A stretch of DNA of 64,000 nt from Desulfobacteraceae bacterium (GTDB taxonomy: Bacteria > Desulfobacterota > Desulfobacteria > Desulfobacterales > Desulfosarcinaceae): contig JABDIN010000107.1 of assembly GCA_013003715.1 (NCBI GenBank), positions 1-64,000 of the forward strand, in the 5' to 3' direction. Shown piece by piece: positions 10,764 to 19,126 of the stretch (the first letter of the stretch is position 1; each line of letters begins with the position of its first letter). The notes under the pieces are model-generated. The model was not told the DNA's origin. It saw nothing but the letters and a program-made list of their open reading frames with translations, and ran no database searches. Made by a program: the position numbers and the translations under genes.

Positions 10764-11543
10764 ATGAAAGATCTTCACATTATCGTTTGCTTGAAATCAG
10801 TGGTTCTGGAAGCGCCGCGGGGGCGGATTGTCCGCACGGCTGAAAACTCTGTGATGAATCCCTTTGACCGGCCTGCGGTGGAAATCGCGCTCGCCTTGAG
10901 AAATGAGGTGGGGGGCACGGTGACGGCCGTTTCCATGGGGCCGCCGGTGGCCGGGAACGCCCTGCTCGAAGCAACTGCCATGGGAGCGGACCGTGCGGTT
11001 CTGCTCACCGACGCCGCCATGGCCGGTGCGGATACCCTGGCCACTGCCGCTGTCCTGAACGCAGCCATTTCACAACTGCCGCCGTTTGACCTGCTGGTCT
11101 TCGGGACGCGAACCGCCGACAGCGATACCGGTCAGGTGGGACCTCAGACCGCGGTTTCCCTGGGCGTTCCCATGATCACCCAGGTGAGTCATATGGAACC
11201 CGCCGGGACCGGATGCCGCCTGGAAAGGCAATGCGACGGGTTTACGGAGACATACGAGTGTGCCTTTCCGGCCGCTGTCAGCGTCAACCCGGATGCGGTT
11301 GTCCCGCGTGAAATCGGGCTGGGAGACCTGGAAACCGCCTTCGGCGATAAAGCATACGACGTGTGGGGGCTGGAACAGATCGGGTTGTCACCGGAGGCGA
11401 CGGGCGAATCAGGGTCACCCACCCGGGTGCTCACCATATCGCCGGTGAAAACCAGGAAAGCCTGTGAATTTATCGAAGGTGACGACGCCCAAAAACGGGA
11501 TGAGCTGATAAATCATCTGTCGAACGCCGGATTGATCGGATAG
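10764..11543 (+). CDS. etfB: Electron transfer flavoprotein subunit beta
   Basis: 259 residues, standard EtfB size. It shows the AMP/adenine nucleotide-binding fold: MNPFDRPAVEIAL near residue 31, FGTRTADSDTGQVGPQ near 112 and the DLETAFGDKAYDVWGL region near 190. With EtfA it forms the heterodimer that accepts electrons from acyl-CoA dehydrogenase. It sits 84 bp after the dehydrogenase and 8 bp before the alpha subunit gene. Confidence 0.93.
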   Translation: MKDLHIIVCLKSVVLEAPRGRIVRTAENSVMNPFDRPAVEIALALRNEVGGTVTAVSMGPPVAGNALLEATAMGADRAVLLTDAAMAGADTLATAAVLNAAISQLPPFDLLVFGTRTADSDTGQVGPQTAVSLGVPMITQVSHMEPAGTGCRLERQCDGFTETYECAFPAAVSVNPDAVVPREIGLGDLETAFGDKAYDVWGLEQIGLSPEATGESGSPTRVLTISPVKTRKACEFIEGDDAQKRDELINHLSNAGLIG

Positions 11544-11551
11544 GGGGTACA

Positions 11552-13174
11552 ATGGGCAAGGGAATGGGTAAAAATGTGTGGGTCATCGGCGACCTCAGAT
11601 CGCGGGCGCTGTTCGAGAATGGTTTGAAGCTGGTGGGCAAGGCCAGGGATTTGGCTGCGGAATTGGGCGGCCATGCCGCCGTTGTGCTGTTCGACACCCC
11701 CCCATCGGGGGCCGCCGTCGATGATGTCTGTGACACCCGGCTGCCGGCGGCGGTTGCCGCCGATGACTGCGCAAGCCATGGTGCTGACCGCGTATGGATC
11801 ATCGAAAACGACAGCTTTGATGTGCCGCGGGCGGATCTTTTTTCACCGGCCCTGGCTGCGGTGATCCAGGATAAATCACCGGGCCTGGTATTGTTCCCCA
11901 TGACGGATTTCGGCCGGGAACTTGCGGCGCGGTCGAGTGGGCTTTGTCATTGCGGGCTCATGGCGGATTGTGTGGATATCCGCATAGAAAACGGCATTCC
12001 CGTGGGGTTATGTCCGGCCTGGGGGGGGCGTATCCTGGCGGAAATCACCTTTTCAGCATCCCAAACCCTTGGTTTCGGCACGGTCCAGCCCCATGGATTC
12101 GAGGTGTCCGGGATTCCCGGGTCCCCGGGCGCCATCGAACGCATTCCCGCCACCATTGCCGGGGATGTCCGTTTGCCGCGGCTGGTTTCCCGGTCCGAAG
12201 CATACTTGCCGGACCGGGATTTGTCCACGGCCGACACCGTGGTGGTCGGCGGGGCGGGGGTGGGCAATATGGCGGGCTTTTCGCAAATCCGTGAACTGGC
12301 GGTTGCCCTTGGGGGACAGGTGGGCGCCACACGGCCGCCGGTGCTGGCCCACTGGGTGGACGAGGACCGGCTCATCGGACAGACGGGCAAGAGTGTTAAC
12401 CCCCGGCTGCTGATTTCCGTGGGGACTTCCGGCGCCGTGCAATATACGGCCGGCATCATGGCATCGGACACCATCGTTGCCATTAACCGGGATCCCAATG
12501 CCCCCATTTTTCAGGTGGCCGATATCGGTATTGTGGCCGATGCCGGCAGCTTTCTACCCCCGTTGATTTCACGGGTGCAGCAGGTGTCCATGCGTGCCCT
12601 TGCGGATGAGCGTTGTCAGGCGGACACCGGTGCCGTATCGGAAAGCAGTTTCGGGGAGAAAATCCGGCAATTGAGAACCGCCCGCAACTGGTCCACTGGA
12701 GAATTGGCTGAGAAGACCGGTCAGACACCCGAGTATATCGATCAGGTCGAGAGCGGACAATTATCCCCGCCCGTGAGCTTTCTGGTGCGGTTGGCCGGAG
12801 CGCTGAAAATCGATCCGGGCATGTTTCTGCACAAAACCGAACAGGCGGAACTGCGGGATATGCGATCCAAGGCGTATGCCCAACGCACCCGCAATTACTC
12901 CTACCAGACCCTCACCGAAGGGCGGGAAAACGATCACCTGCGGGCCTTCATGGTCTCCATCGAACCCCATAACACCCACAAACCGGTGGCCTACAAGCAC
13001 GAGGGTGAAGAGTTCATTTTTGTCTACGAAGGGAAGCTGGAGTTGAGCCTCGGCGACAACCTCCGGGTGTTGACACCGGGGGAGTCCATTCATTTCAATT
13101 CCGAAATTCCCCATAAACTGAAAAGCCTCTCCAATTCACCCACGCGGTGCCTTGTGGTGCTGTATACCGTGTAG
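11552..13174 (+). CDS. etfA: Electron transfer flavoprotein subunit alpha fused to an XRE helix-turn-helix and cupin domain
   Basis: 540 residues against about 320-340 for ordinary EtfA. Residues 1-350 are EtfA: the FAD domain has VVVGGAGVGNMAGF near 230, LIGQTGKSVNPRLL near 274, GTSGAVQYTAG near 290 and the closing IVAINRDPNAPIFQVADIG. Without any stop the frame continues into an XRE/lambda-repressor helix-turn-helix (FGEKIRQLRTARNWS with LAEKTGQTPEYIDQVESG, about 364-400) and then a cupin (YKHEGEEFIFVYEGKLELSL and GESIHFNSEIPHKL, about 485-525). The C-terminal half is the layout of small XRE-cupin regulators. The start follows GGGGG 4 bases upstream. The FAD loop has GAG where many EtfA have GRG. 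Confidence 0.9.
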   Translation: MGKGMGKNVWVIGDLRSRALFENGLKLVGKARDLAAELGGHAAVVLFDTPPSGAAVDDVCDTRLPAAVAADDCASHGADRVWIIENDSFDVPRADLFSPALAAVIQDKSPGLVLFPMTDFGRELAARSSGLCHCGLMADCVDIRIENGIPVGLCPAWGGRILAEITFSASQTLGFGTVQPHGFEVSGIPGSPGAIERIPATIAGDVRLPRLVSRSEAYLPDRDLSTADTVVVGGAGVGNMAGFSQIRELAVALGGQVGATRPPVLAHWVDEDRLIGQTGKSVNPRLLISVGTSGAVQYTAGIMASDTIVAINRDPNAPIFQVADIGIVADAGSFLPPLISRVQQVSMRALADERCQADTGAVSESSFGEKIRQLRTARNWSTGELAEKTGQTPEYIDQVESGQLSPPVSFLVRLAGALKIDPGMFLHKTEQAELRDMRSKAYAQRTRNYSYQTLTEGRENDHLRAFMVSIEPHNTHKPVAYKHEGEEFIFVYEGKLELSLGDNLRVLTPGESIHFNSEIPHKLKSLSNSPTRCLVVLYTV

Positions 13175-13180
13175 GGGGGA

Positions 13181-13421
13181 TGTTAAATGTTAAATACTTT
13201 TAAATACTTATAAATTTTAAATGAATTTTAAAATTCAAATGATAAAACCCGGTCTGGCGGGCGATTGCCGCAGGTGCGTAATTGTTTTTGAATTTAAACA
13301 TTTAAATTTCCCATTGAAACCCGGTCTTTGGGACAATTGCCGCAGGTGCGGTATTGTTTTTGAATTTAAACATTTGAATTTGATTTAAAATTTAAAAGTA
13401 TTTGTAATTTAAAACTCCCCT
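13181..13421. repeat. Family A AT-rich dispersed repeat, two tandem cores
   Basis: Two cores at about 13245-13309 and 13316-13381 share AACCCGGTCT, a GATTGCCGCAGGTGCG-type segment, and TTGTTTTTGAATTTAAACATTT. They are flanked by TTTAAATACTTATAAATTTTAAATG on the left and TTTAAAATTTAAAAGTATTTG on the right. Related copies occur at 15.1-15.8 kb and 56.6-56.9 kb. It lies just after the etfA fusion and carries no credible ORF. Confidence 0.8.
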
Positions 13422-13467
13422 GTTGAATCCCGTTTTCTTTTACTGAAGCTTTGCAAAGAAACGTAAA

Positions 13468-14229
13468 TTACGATTCAACATCGGCCGTGATGAACCGGTC
13501 TATGTTTTTGCGGTTCAGGATGTGTTGGGTGATGAATTTGCCGTTGTAAAAGACGGTGTAGTTCGTATACGGCACAAAATGATGCTGCGCCTGTTCCCTG
13601 GTGTTGATATTGACAATCTTTAGCGGGAGACCTTTTTCCCCGGCAACCTGGACCAGCTCGGTGTTGACGTAATACTCGGTGAAGGGGCATCCGTTCGTGT
13701 AATATACGGTTAGTCCGTTTTTTTGGTCACACCTGCCACGCTTCGCACAGGCCTTGATTTGCGGTGCCGGTGCCGTGGATTTCAATTTTTTGGCCCAGAG
13801 TTCGAAATAGGGCTCCGCGGTGTCCGCCAGCTGGAAGCCCTGTTTCTGGAAAAATTTCTTGTCGGACATGAACGGTTGTTTCTTGTTGGCGGTAACCACC
13901 ACGATGCCGTTTTTATCCGCCGCATCCTTCAGGCATTCCCGGTAAAGCTGTTTCCCGTGCCCCTGACCTTTGTATTTGCCCGAGACCCAAAAACAGTTGA
14001 TGAGGAGATAACCTGGAGCTTCGATTGGACTCCATGCGTGCTCCGCGGGGCCGTATTCGATAAACACCTTTCCCCGGACGTCGAGCTTTTTAAACACGAA
14101 TCCATCATCGGATTGCCGCATCAACCATTCCTTTTTGGCCTCGTATCCCTCCCGGCATTTTTTATCCGAGATGGCGCAACAGATATGTTCGTCAGCGATA
14201 TTTTCATCTGTAAGACTGATAATTTTCAT
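13468..14229 (-). CDS. GNAT acetyltransferase with C-terminal YoaP-like domain
   Basis: About 253 residues from the ATG with GGAG upstream. The frame runs 10 codons further without a site. The N-terminal half is a GNAT fold: the acetyl-CoA loop is in KYKGQGHGKQLYRECL near residue 90, followed by VVTANKKQPF. The C-terminal 80 residues (GLTVYYTNGCPFTEYYVN onward) look like the YoaP domain that follows GNAT domains in several bacteria; it resembles a thioredoxin-like fold with a single CPF cysteine. Substrate unknown. Its start overlaps the stop of the SH3 gene by ATGA, so translation is coupled. Confidence 0.82.
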   Translation of the reverse strand: MKIISLTDENIADEHICCAISDKKCREGYEAKKEWLMRQSDDGFVFKKLDVRGKVFIEYGPAEHAWSPIEAPGYLLINCFWVSGKYKGQGHGKQLYRECLKDAADKNGIVVVTANKKQPFMSDKKFFQKQGFQLADTAEPYFELWAKKLKSTAPAPQIKACAKRGRCDQKNGLTVYYTNGCPFTEYYVNTELVQVAGEKGLPLKIVNINTREQAQHHFVPYTNYTVFYNGKFITQHILNRKNIDRFITADVES

Positions 14230-14597
14230 AGTTTCTCCACATGTTTCATCGGCACCCAACCCTGCTTGCCGTCCTGTTTTTCAGCCATGGCGAAGCCGTT
14301 CACGATATCGTGAACGAGCAGAATATCATCGACCCGGACCGTGAGTTCCATGGCGTTATAGTTCCGGTCCATCACGCTGATGTCACCGTCATGATCAACA
14401 TATTGATCGGGTACCCAGGCAGCGTTTTGATTCGCTCCTTCGCACCACACCCAATCATTCCAATCCGGGTCATCCGTGAATCTATCACTCACCTTTACGC
14501 GTTCACCCTTGGAAAATCGAATGGGATCGGGGTAGGGTGAAACATAATTTTTGATAACGCGGTATGACTTGGAAGAGATCTTGGTTCTGTTTGTCAT
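14226..14597 (-). CDS. Small SH3-like domain protein
   Basis: 123 residues with two repeats ending in aromatic Trp-Val-Pro turns (NAAWVPDQYVD and KQGWVPMKHVE). Each follows a beta-rich stretch such as FSKGERVKVSDRF, the pattern of bacterial SH3/agenet-like barrels. No signal peptide is visible, so it is probably cytoplasmic. It starts immediately after the stop of the VOC gene and overlaps the GNAT gene by 4 bases. Role unknown. Confidence 0.7.
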   Translation of the reverse strand: MTNRTKISSKSYRVIKNYVSPYPDPIRFSKGERVKVSDRFTDDPDWNDWVWCEGANQNAAWVPDQYVDHDGDISVMDRNYNAMELTVRVDDILLVHDIVNGFAMAEKQDGKQGWVPMKHVEKL

Positions 14598-14993
14598 TTA
14601 CTTAAAAAACGGCTTGAACTCTTCGCTGGGTTCACGTTCGGAGTAGATGTACAGGGAAATGCCATTGGGGTCCTGTACGGCAAATCCCTTATCTCCCCAG
14701 GGGTGTTCCTCGAGAGGCACTACCACCTCCAGGCCAGCCGTTGTGAGTGTTTCATATTCCGCATCAACATCTTCCACGGTAAAATTGTATATCAGACCCG
14801 CGCCGTTGCTGAGCTGGTGCTCAGGCTGCTGCGGAGACATGAATTGTAGGGTGGATGTTTTGCTGCCAAACTCAAGATTCACATACCACCCGCAATCGAA
14901 CGTGACCTTGGCATCAAAATATTTTACATAAAAATTCCTGCTCTCTTCCACCTTGTTTGTGGTGAAGGCGGCTGACAATGAGTTTGCTTTCAT
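14598..14993 (-). CDS. VOC-family (glyoxalase/bleomycin-resistance-like) protein
   Basis: 131 residues. It has the paired beta-alpha-beta-beta-beta units of the VOC superfamily: FYVKYFDAKVTFDCGWYVNL in the first half, and VPLEEHPWGDKGFAVQDPNG and ISLYIY at the end. The DPNG turn and metal-site-like HPWG/EH positions are typical. AAGGAG lies 9 bases before the ATG. First gene of a three-gene operon with the SH3-like and GNAT-YoaP genes. Substrate not inferable. Confidence 0.85.
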   Translation of the reverse strand: MKANSLSAAFTTNKVEESRNFYVKYFDAKVTFDCGWYVNLEFGSKTSTLQFMSPQQPEHQLSNGAGLIYNFTVEDVDAEYETLTTAGLEVVVPLEEHPWGDKGFAVQDPNGISLYIYSEREPSEEFKPFFK

Positions 14994-15094
14994 GGTTTTT
15001 TATCTCCTTCAGGTTGATGGTTTTTTGTTGTGCCATGGCCTGTATCCTAACAGCACCGAGTGACAGCCCTATGGCAGGAGGGGGATAAGAATAA

Positions 15095-15200
15095 CTAATT
15101 TTAAATACTTATAAATACTTATAAATTTTAAATGAATTTTAAAATTCAAATATTAAAACCCGATCCGGCAACGATTGCCGTAGATGTGCTATTGTTATTA
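15095..15200. repeat. Family A dispersed repeat copy
   Basis: Begins with the TTTAAATACTTATAAATACTTATAA type flank, then AAACCCGATCCGGCAACGATTGCCGTAGATGTGCTATTGTT. It is a diverged copy of the 13.2 kb element, lacking the downstream TTTGAATTTAAACATTTG part. Confidence 0.7.
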
Positions 15201-15226
15201 CCCCGGCGGCTAATCATATTGACCTC

Positions 15227-15289
15227 GTCATGCCGGACTTGATCCGGCATCCAGAATTGATACTGGATTCCGGCGTTCGCCGGAATGAC
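15227..15289. repeat. REP-like paired palindromes (GTCATGCCGGACTTGATCCGGCATCCAG type)
   Basis: Two hairpins, TGCCGGA/TCCGGCA and ATTCCGGCG/CGCCGGAAT, bounded by GTCA and TGAC ends that are inverted relative to each other. This short palindromic repeat is common in intergenic DNA of many proteobacteria. It is inserted among the family A repeats and carries no coding sequence. Confidence 0.75.
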
Positions 15290-15330
15290 GAACGTGAGAT
15301 ATTTAATCACCGGTTTCATAACAGGTTCAA

Positions 15331-15422
15331 ATGATAAAACCCGGTCTTTGGGGCGATTACCGTAGATGCGCCCTTGTTTTTGAATTTAAACATTTGAATT
15401 TGATTTAAAATTTAAAAGTATT
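15331..15422. repeat. Family A dispersed repeat copy
   Basis: AAATGATAAAACCCGGTCTT, then GGGGCGATTACCGTAGATGCGC, then TTGTTTTTGAATTTAAACAT and TTGATTTAAAATTTAAAAGT. Nearly full-length copy in the same orientation as the 13.2 kb pair. Confidence 0.78.
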
Positions 15423-15700
15423 CGAGGGGTCGGGGCGTTTTTTTCATTGAACCGCGTGTTGGATAATTTTTCATTCCGTTGTGCAAACTCATGCGTAAGG
15501 ACTCGCAACTAAAAAACAGTATTTATTCTATATTTACAAATAGTTTAAAAGAATGGACGCAACACGCGCAAATGAACATGCCTCCATTGCCCTGTTTTTT
15601 ACCAACGATCCCTAACACATTCAGACAATGCACAAGCGTGCTGAAAAATCATCCAACCCGCTTTCCCGCTGCTCTGAAACAAAAATCGCCCCGATCCCTC

Positions 15701-15833
15701 AAGTACTTGCAATTTAAGTTTTCCCTGTTAAAACCCGGTCCGGCGACGATTGCCGCAGGAGCGGTATTGTTTTTGAATTTAAGCATTTGAATTTGATTTA
15801 AAATTTTAAATTTAAAAGTATTTGTAATTTAAT
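15701..15833. repeat. Family A dispersed repeat copy
   Basis: AGTACTTGCAATTTAAG, then AAACCCGGTCCGGCGACGAT, GCCGCAGGAGCGGTATTGTT, and TTTAAAATTTTAAATTTAAA with TATTTGTAATTT. Same order and orientation as the other copies. An ORF through this stretch (15479-15790) is repeat-derived. Apart from the repeats, I see no gene between 14994 and 15980. Confidence 0.78.
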
Positions 15834-15980
15834 ATCCCCCCCTATCCTGCATTTGCCTTTCGCATGCAAATGGTGGATATTGGGTAGTGAAATAAAGACA
15901 ACCATTAGATACGGTTCCGGTTATGATAACGGGATCCGAAGTACAATCCGGAAAAGCGGTCATCGCGGAGCGTAAAAACC

Positions 15981-16862
15981 ATGTCCCTATCCAACGATAT
16001 TAAACTGGTATCCATACACGGCGGGCACAGCAGGCAATTCTGCATGCATGCGGAAAATACCCTGGAAGAGGTTGTCCGGGCATATATTGAAAAGGGCTTC
16101 TCATGGGTGGGCATCACCGAACATATGCCGCCGCCTCGGGATGAATTCATTTATCCCGATGAGAGCGCCGCCGGGCTCGGCACGGCAGACCTGGTGAATC
16201 GATTTGCCGATTATATCCGCACCGGCCGCGCACTCCAGAAAAAGTATGCGGACCGGATCCGTCTTTTCGTCGGCATGGAGACTGAAACCTGCACGGGGGC
16301 CCGGGAATCGATCCCCGAGCTGAAGGCGCGTTTCCGGCCGGACTATCTGGTGGGCTCCCTTCATCACGTCAATGATATCCCCTTTGATCTGGGGCCCGAG
16401 TCTTATGCACACGCCGCACGATCCGAAGGCGGCCTGGACCAGCTCTATTGCCGGTACTTTGATGAACAATACGAAATGCTCGAGTTGCACGCGCCTGATG
16501 TGGTGGGGCATTTTGATATCATCCGGATGTTTGATCCGGATTATCGCCGGCGGTTCGAAAACGGTGATATCCGGCAACGGGTCCGTCGAAATTTAGAAAC
16601 GATCCGGGATCTGGGGGCCATTCTGGATTTTAATGTCCGTCCGCTCCTGAAGGGTCAAAGCGAACCCTACGTGACGGCATCCATATTGAAAACCGCCTTG
16701 TCGCTGGGGATTCCCGCTGTTCCGGGCGATGATTCCCATGGCGTGGATTCGGTGGGTGTGAATGTGCAGAATGGTATTGAAATACTTGCCGGATTGGGAT
16801 TTAATACGGATTGGGTCGAACCCATTGGTAAAAACAACACCGCAGCCGGGGCGGCATCCTGA
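15981..16862 (+). CDS. PHP-domain histidinol-phosphatase family protein
   Basis: 293 residues, close to HisJ-type histidinol phosphatases. PHP metal ligands are recognisable: HGGHSRQFCMHA near residue 13, GITEHMPP near 43, the glutamate in GMETETCTG near 97, GSLHHVND near 124, GHFDIIRMFDP near 182 and PGDDSHGVDSVG near 247. It would remove the phosphate from L-histidinol phosphate or a related small phosphate ester. The first motif is HGGHS, not the usual HxHS, which may mark a subfamily. No his genes adjoin it, so the histidine role is only likely. Confidence 0.82.
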   Translation: MSLSNDIKLVSIHGGHSRQFCMHAENTLEEVVRAYIEKGFSWVGITEHMPPPRDEFIYPDESAAGLGTADLVNRFADYIRTGRALQKKYADRIRLFVGMETETCTGARESIPELKARFRPDYLVGSLHHVNDIPFDLGPESYAHAARSEGGLDQLYCRYFDEQYEMLELHAPDVVGHFDIIRMFDPDYRRRFENGDIRQRVRRNLETIRDLGAILDFNVRPLLKGQSEPYVTASILKTALSLGIPAVPGDDSHGVDSVGVNVQNGIEILAGLGFNTDWVEPIGKNNTAAGAAS

Positions 16863-16958
16863 TCATGGGCCGACTCAAAGCGTCCGGCCCTCCGCACCAT
16901 CAGTCCCGGCGCCGGGGGGACTCAAGGCTTTGCTGAACGATATCCATTGAACCAGAGG

Positions 16959-17636
16959 ATGGACAAAGGCAAGCGGTCGGTTATGATTGATATTCTCAGA
17001 AATGTGTCATTGTTCCTGGATCTCGACGAACATCTGCTCAAAGAACTTGCCGATACGGCAATCCGGCGAACCTTTCCGAAGGATACCACCTTATTCAGCC
17101 GGGGGGATGTTTCAGATTCGCTTTATGTAATTGTATACGGCAGGCTCAAGGCCATCATCACCGACCGGACAGGCAAGGAGATCGTTCTGTCCGTCATGGG
17201 AACCGGGGAGTATTTCGGGGAAATCGCCTTGTTTGACCGCGAACCGCGTTCGGCCACCATCGTGGCCAAGGATGAAACCCAGGTCCTCATCATCTCCCGC
17301 GGGCACTTCAAACGGATATTGGCCCAGAATACGGACATGGCCTTTGATATCATCCGTGTATTGATCAAGCGATTGCGGCGGGCAACGGTGGATATCCAGA
17401 GCCTGGCATTCAAGGATGTTCATACCCGCGTTGTCGGTGTGCTGAAAAAAATGTCCGAATCCAACGGAGAAGAATATATCATCAATGAAAAGCCGACGCA
17501 TGTGGAGCTCGCCGGGATGGTATACGCGTCCAGGGAAATGGTGAGCCGCATCCTGAACAACCTTGTCCGCAACGGATACCTTGTGTTCAAAAAGGATCAT
17601 ATCGTCATGAAAAAAGATATTCCGCATACGCTCTGA
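16959..17636 (+). CDS. Crp/Fnr-family transcriptional regulator
   Basis: About 225 residues. The N-terminal cyclic-nucleotide-binding-type barrel has LFSRGDVSDSLYVIVYGRLK near residue 45 and the phosphate-cassette-like GEYFGEIALFDREPRSATIV near 85, including the E and R-S-A positions used by CRP to hold cAMP. The C-terminal winged helix contains THVELAGMVYASREMVSRIL near 185, matching the Crp recognition helix (R-E-x-x-S-R). No N-terminal Fnr cysteine cluster is seen. ATGs at 16959 and 16983 and a TTG at 16947 are all possible starts. Effector unknown; a nucleotide cyclase lies elsewhere in this window. Confidence 0.9.
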   Translation: MDKGKRSVMIDILRNVSLFLDLDEHLLKELADTAIRRTFPKDTTLFSRGDVSDSLYVIVYGRLKAIITDRTGKEIVLSVMGTGEYFGEIALFDREPRSATIVAKDETQVLIISRGHFKRILAQNTDMAFDIIRVLIKRLRRATVDIQSLAFKDVHTRVVGVLKKMSESNGEEYIINEKPTHVELAGMVYASREMVSRILNNLVRNGYLVFKKDHIVMKKDIPHTL

Positions 17637-17759
17637 CCGGTCCGCCACAACCTGAAGTTATCGCGCGCCATACCGCACACCTCTTTCGCATCTGTTGCTA
17701 TCCATCGACCACCTGATAACACTGACAAACTGCAAAATCTCCTGAGGACAAAAACGGCG

Positions 17760-17776
17760 TGTACATTCCCTGTACA
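17760..17776. promoter_or_regulatory. Possible inverted-repeat operator upstream of the solute-binding protein gene
   Basis: TGTACA-N5-TGTACA lies about 115 bp before the next start codon. Two identical palindromic half-sites 5 bases apart could bind a dimeric regulator. No partner is known. Confidence 0.25.
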
Positions 17777-17889
17777 TCGGTAAACCCGTTGCATCGTTCG
17801 AATCTTTATCGTGAGACATTCGACCTAGGTATGAATTGTTCATCCTACGGACTCGCAAATTAAACGAAACCATATGAAAGGAGCATCCC

Positions 17890-18627
17890 ATGAAACGTTT
17901 TTTAGCGCTATCCCTGGCCCTATCGTTAATCGCTACCGTGGCGTTTGCCGCATCCCCAAATGATTTCACCTACATGACGGAGCAGTATCCGCCGTTTAAC
18001 TTTGACGATAACGGCCAAATAAAGGGAATCGGCCAGGATATCATGGTCGAAATGATGAAAAAGTTAGGCGTAAGCCAGCCGGTCAAAATGATGCCCTGGG
18101 CCAATGCCTACCAGCAGACGCTGAACAAGCCGAACACGTGCCTGTTCTCGATGACCCGCACCGAAGAACGGGACCCCCTGTTCAAGTGGGTCGGCCCGCT
18201 TTCTTCAACCACCGTCGCCCTGACAGCCATGAAGAGCAAAAACATAAAAATTACCTCACTGGCAGACGTGAATAATTACAAGGTGGGGGTCGTCCGGGCG
18301 GACATCGGCGAGCAACTCCTGCTCAACGGAGGGGTCAACGCCGAAAATCTCGATGCCACGGCCAAGACCCTTATTAACATCAAAAAGCTTCAGGCCGGTC
18401 GTATCGACATGATTTCCTACGAGGAAAATGTCACCAAATGGGAAATCAAAAATAACGGATTCAATCCCGATGAATTTGAAACCGTTTACATCCTCAAAGA
18501 AGGCGAATTGTTCTACGCCTTTCATAAAAGCACTCCGGATGAGATTGTCCGGCAGTTCCAGAAAGCCCTTGACGACCTCAAGGCCGATGGCACTTACCAG
18601 AAGATTCTTGATCAATACTTAAAATAA
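17890..18627 (+). CDS. Periplasmic amino-acid-type solute-binding protein (SBP_bac_3), orphan
   Basis: 245 residues. MKRFLALSLALSLIATVAFA is a clean Sec signal peptide with an AFA-A cleavage site. The mature part has the family 3 fold: FTYMTEQYPPFNF near residue 28, GIGQDIMVEMMKKLG near 47, SMTRTEERDPLFKWVGP near 88, KVGVVRADIGEQLL near 130 and a C-terminal DDLKADGTYQKILDQYL. It would bind a polar amino acid or similar ligand. No permease or ATPase is adjacent, so it may serve a distant transporter. AAAGGAG precedes the start; a strong terminator follows. Confidence 0.92.
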   Translation: MKRFLALSLALSLIATVAFAASPNDFTYMTEQYPPFNFDDNGQIKGIGQDIMVEMMKKLGVSQPVKMMPWANAYQQTLNKPNTCLFSMTRTEERDPLFKWVGPLSSTTVALTAMKSKNIKITSLADVNNYKVGVVRADIGEQLLLNGGVNAENLDATAKTLINIKKLQAGRIDMISYEENVTKWEIKNNGFNPDEFETVYILKEGELFYAFHKSTPDEIVRQFQKALDDLKADGTYQKILDQYLK

Positions 18628-18714
18628 TAGCCGATGGCAGTGAGGCATGCCACCGGATGCGCTTGGGTGGGGCCGGATTTTTAAACCCAAAAGGTGTCGG
18701 CATCAGAGGCTGAG

Positions 18715-18762
18715 AAAAAAGAGCATTCGGGTATTTGCATAAACCCGAATGCTCCTTTTTTT
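18715..18762 (+). terminator. Intrinsic terminator after the solute-binding protein gene
   Basis: A perfect 12 bp stem GAGCATTCGGGT / ACCCGAATGCTC with a 10-base loop, preceded by a run of A and followed by C and seven T. The A-run on the left would allow it to act in both directions. Confidence 0.92.
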
Positions 18763-19126
18763 GAAGGGGGCGAGAGCGCCGTTCCCGTAATTTTGCGGGA
18801 CCGGTTGTTGCGGACGAATGGGTAGTATCTGTTATTGCTCCGGCGGAAAAATACGCAAAACTCGTATTACTGGTTTATGGGAGGCGGTGGCGACAAGAAG
18901 GTTTGTCCCCAGTACGTTCCGCCGGAAACTCATTACGCAAATCAGCGATACGTCACTTTACCTATTTAGTTGCCGGATTCATAATGGATCAAATGGAATT
19001 TCGCGGTTTTCATGATGTCTTCGGGAGGGCAGTAGTTTCCAGGTCTATGGCAATTGGGCAATCATGAACCGGTTGAAATCAAGAAGATCTTTGTAAATGA
19101 GAACTAATCAATCTAATGATATCTGT
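18763..19126. other. Intergenic gap with no confident gene
   Basis: About 360 bp between the terminator and the small reverse-strand gene. Two tiny frames are visible: ATGGGAGGCGG onward (plus strand, about 30 codons, C-P-Q-Y-V-P-P like) and a reverse TTG frame 18966-19061 reading LPNCHRPGNYCPPEDIMKTA. Neither has a ribosome-binding site, so I do not call them genes. Confidence 0.4.

Noticed and set aside
15479-15790. Open frame of 103 codons in the repeat-rich gap
   Set aside because: It reads through a family A repeat, has no ribosome-binding site and shows no recognisable protein pattern.
17658-17969. Reverse-strand frame across the solute-binding protein start
   Set aside because: It overlaps the signal peptide coding region of a clear gene and has no ribosome site.
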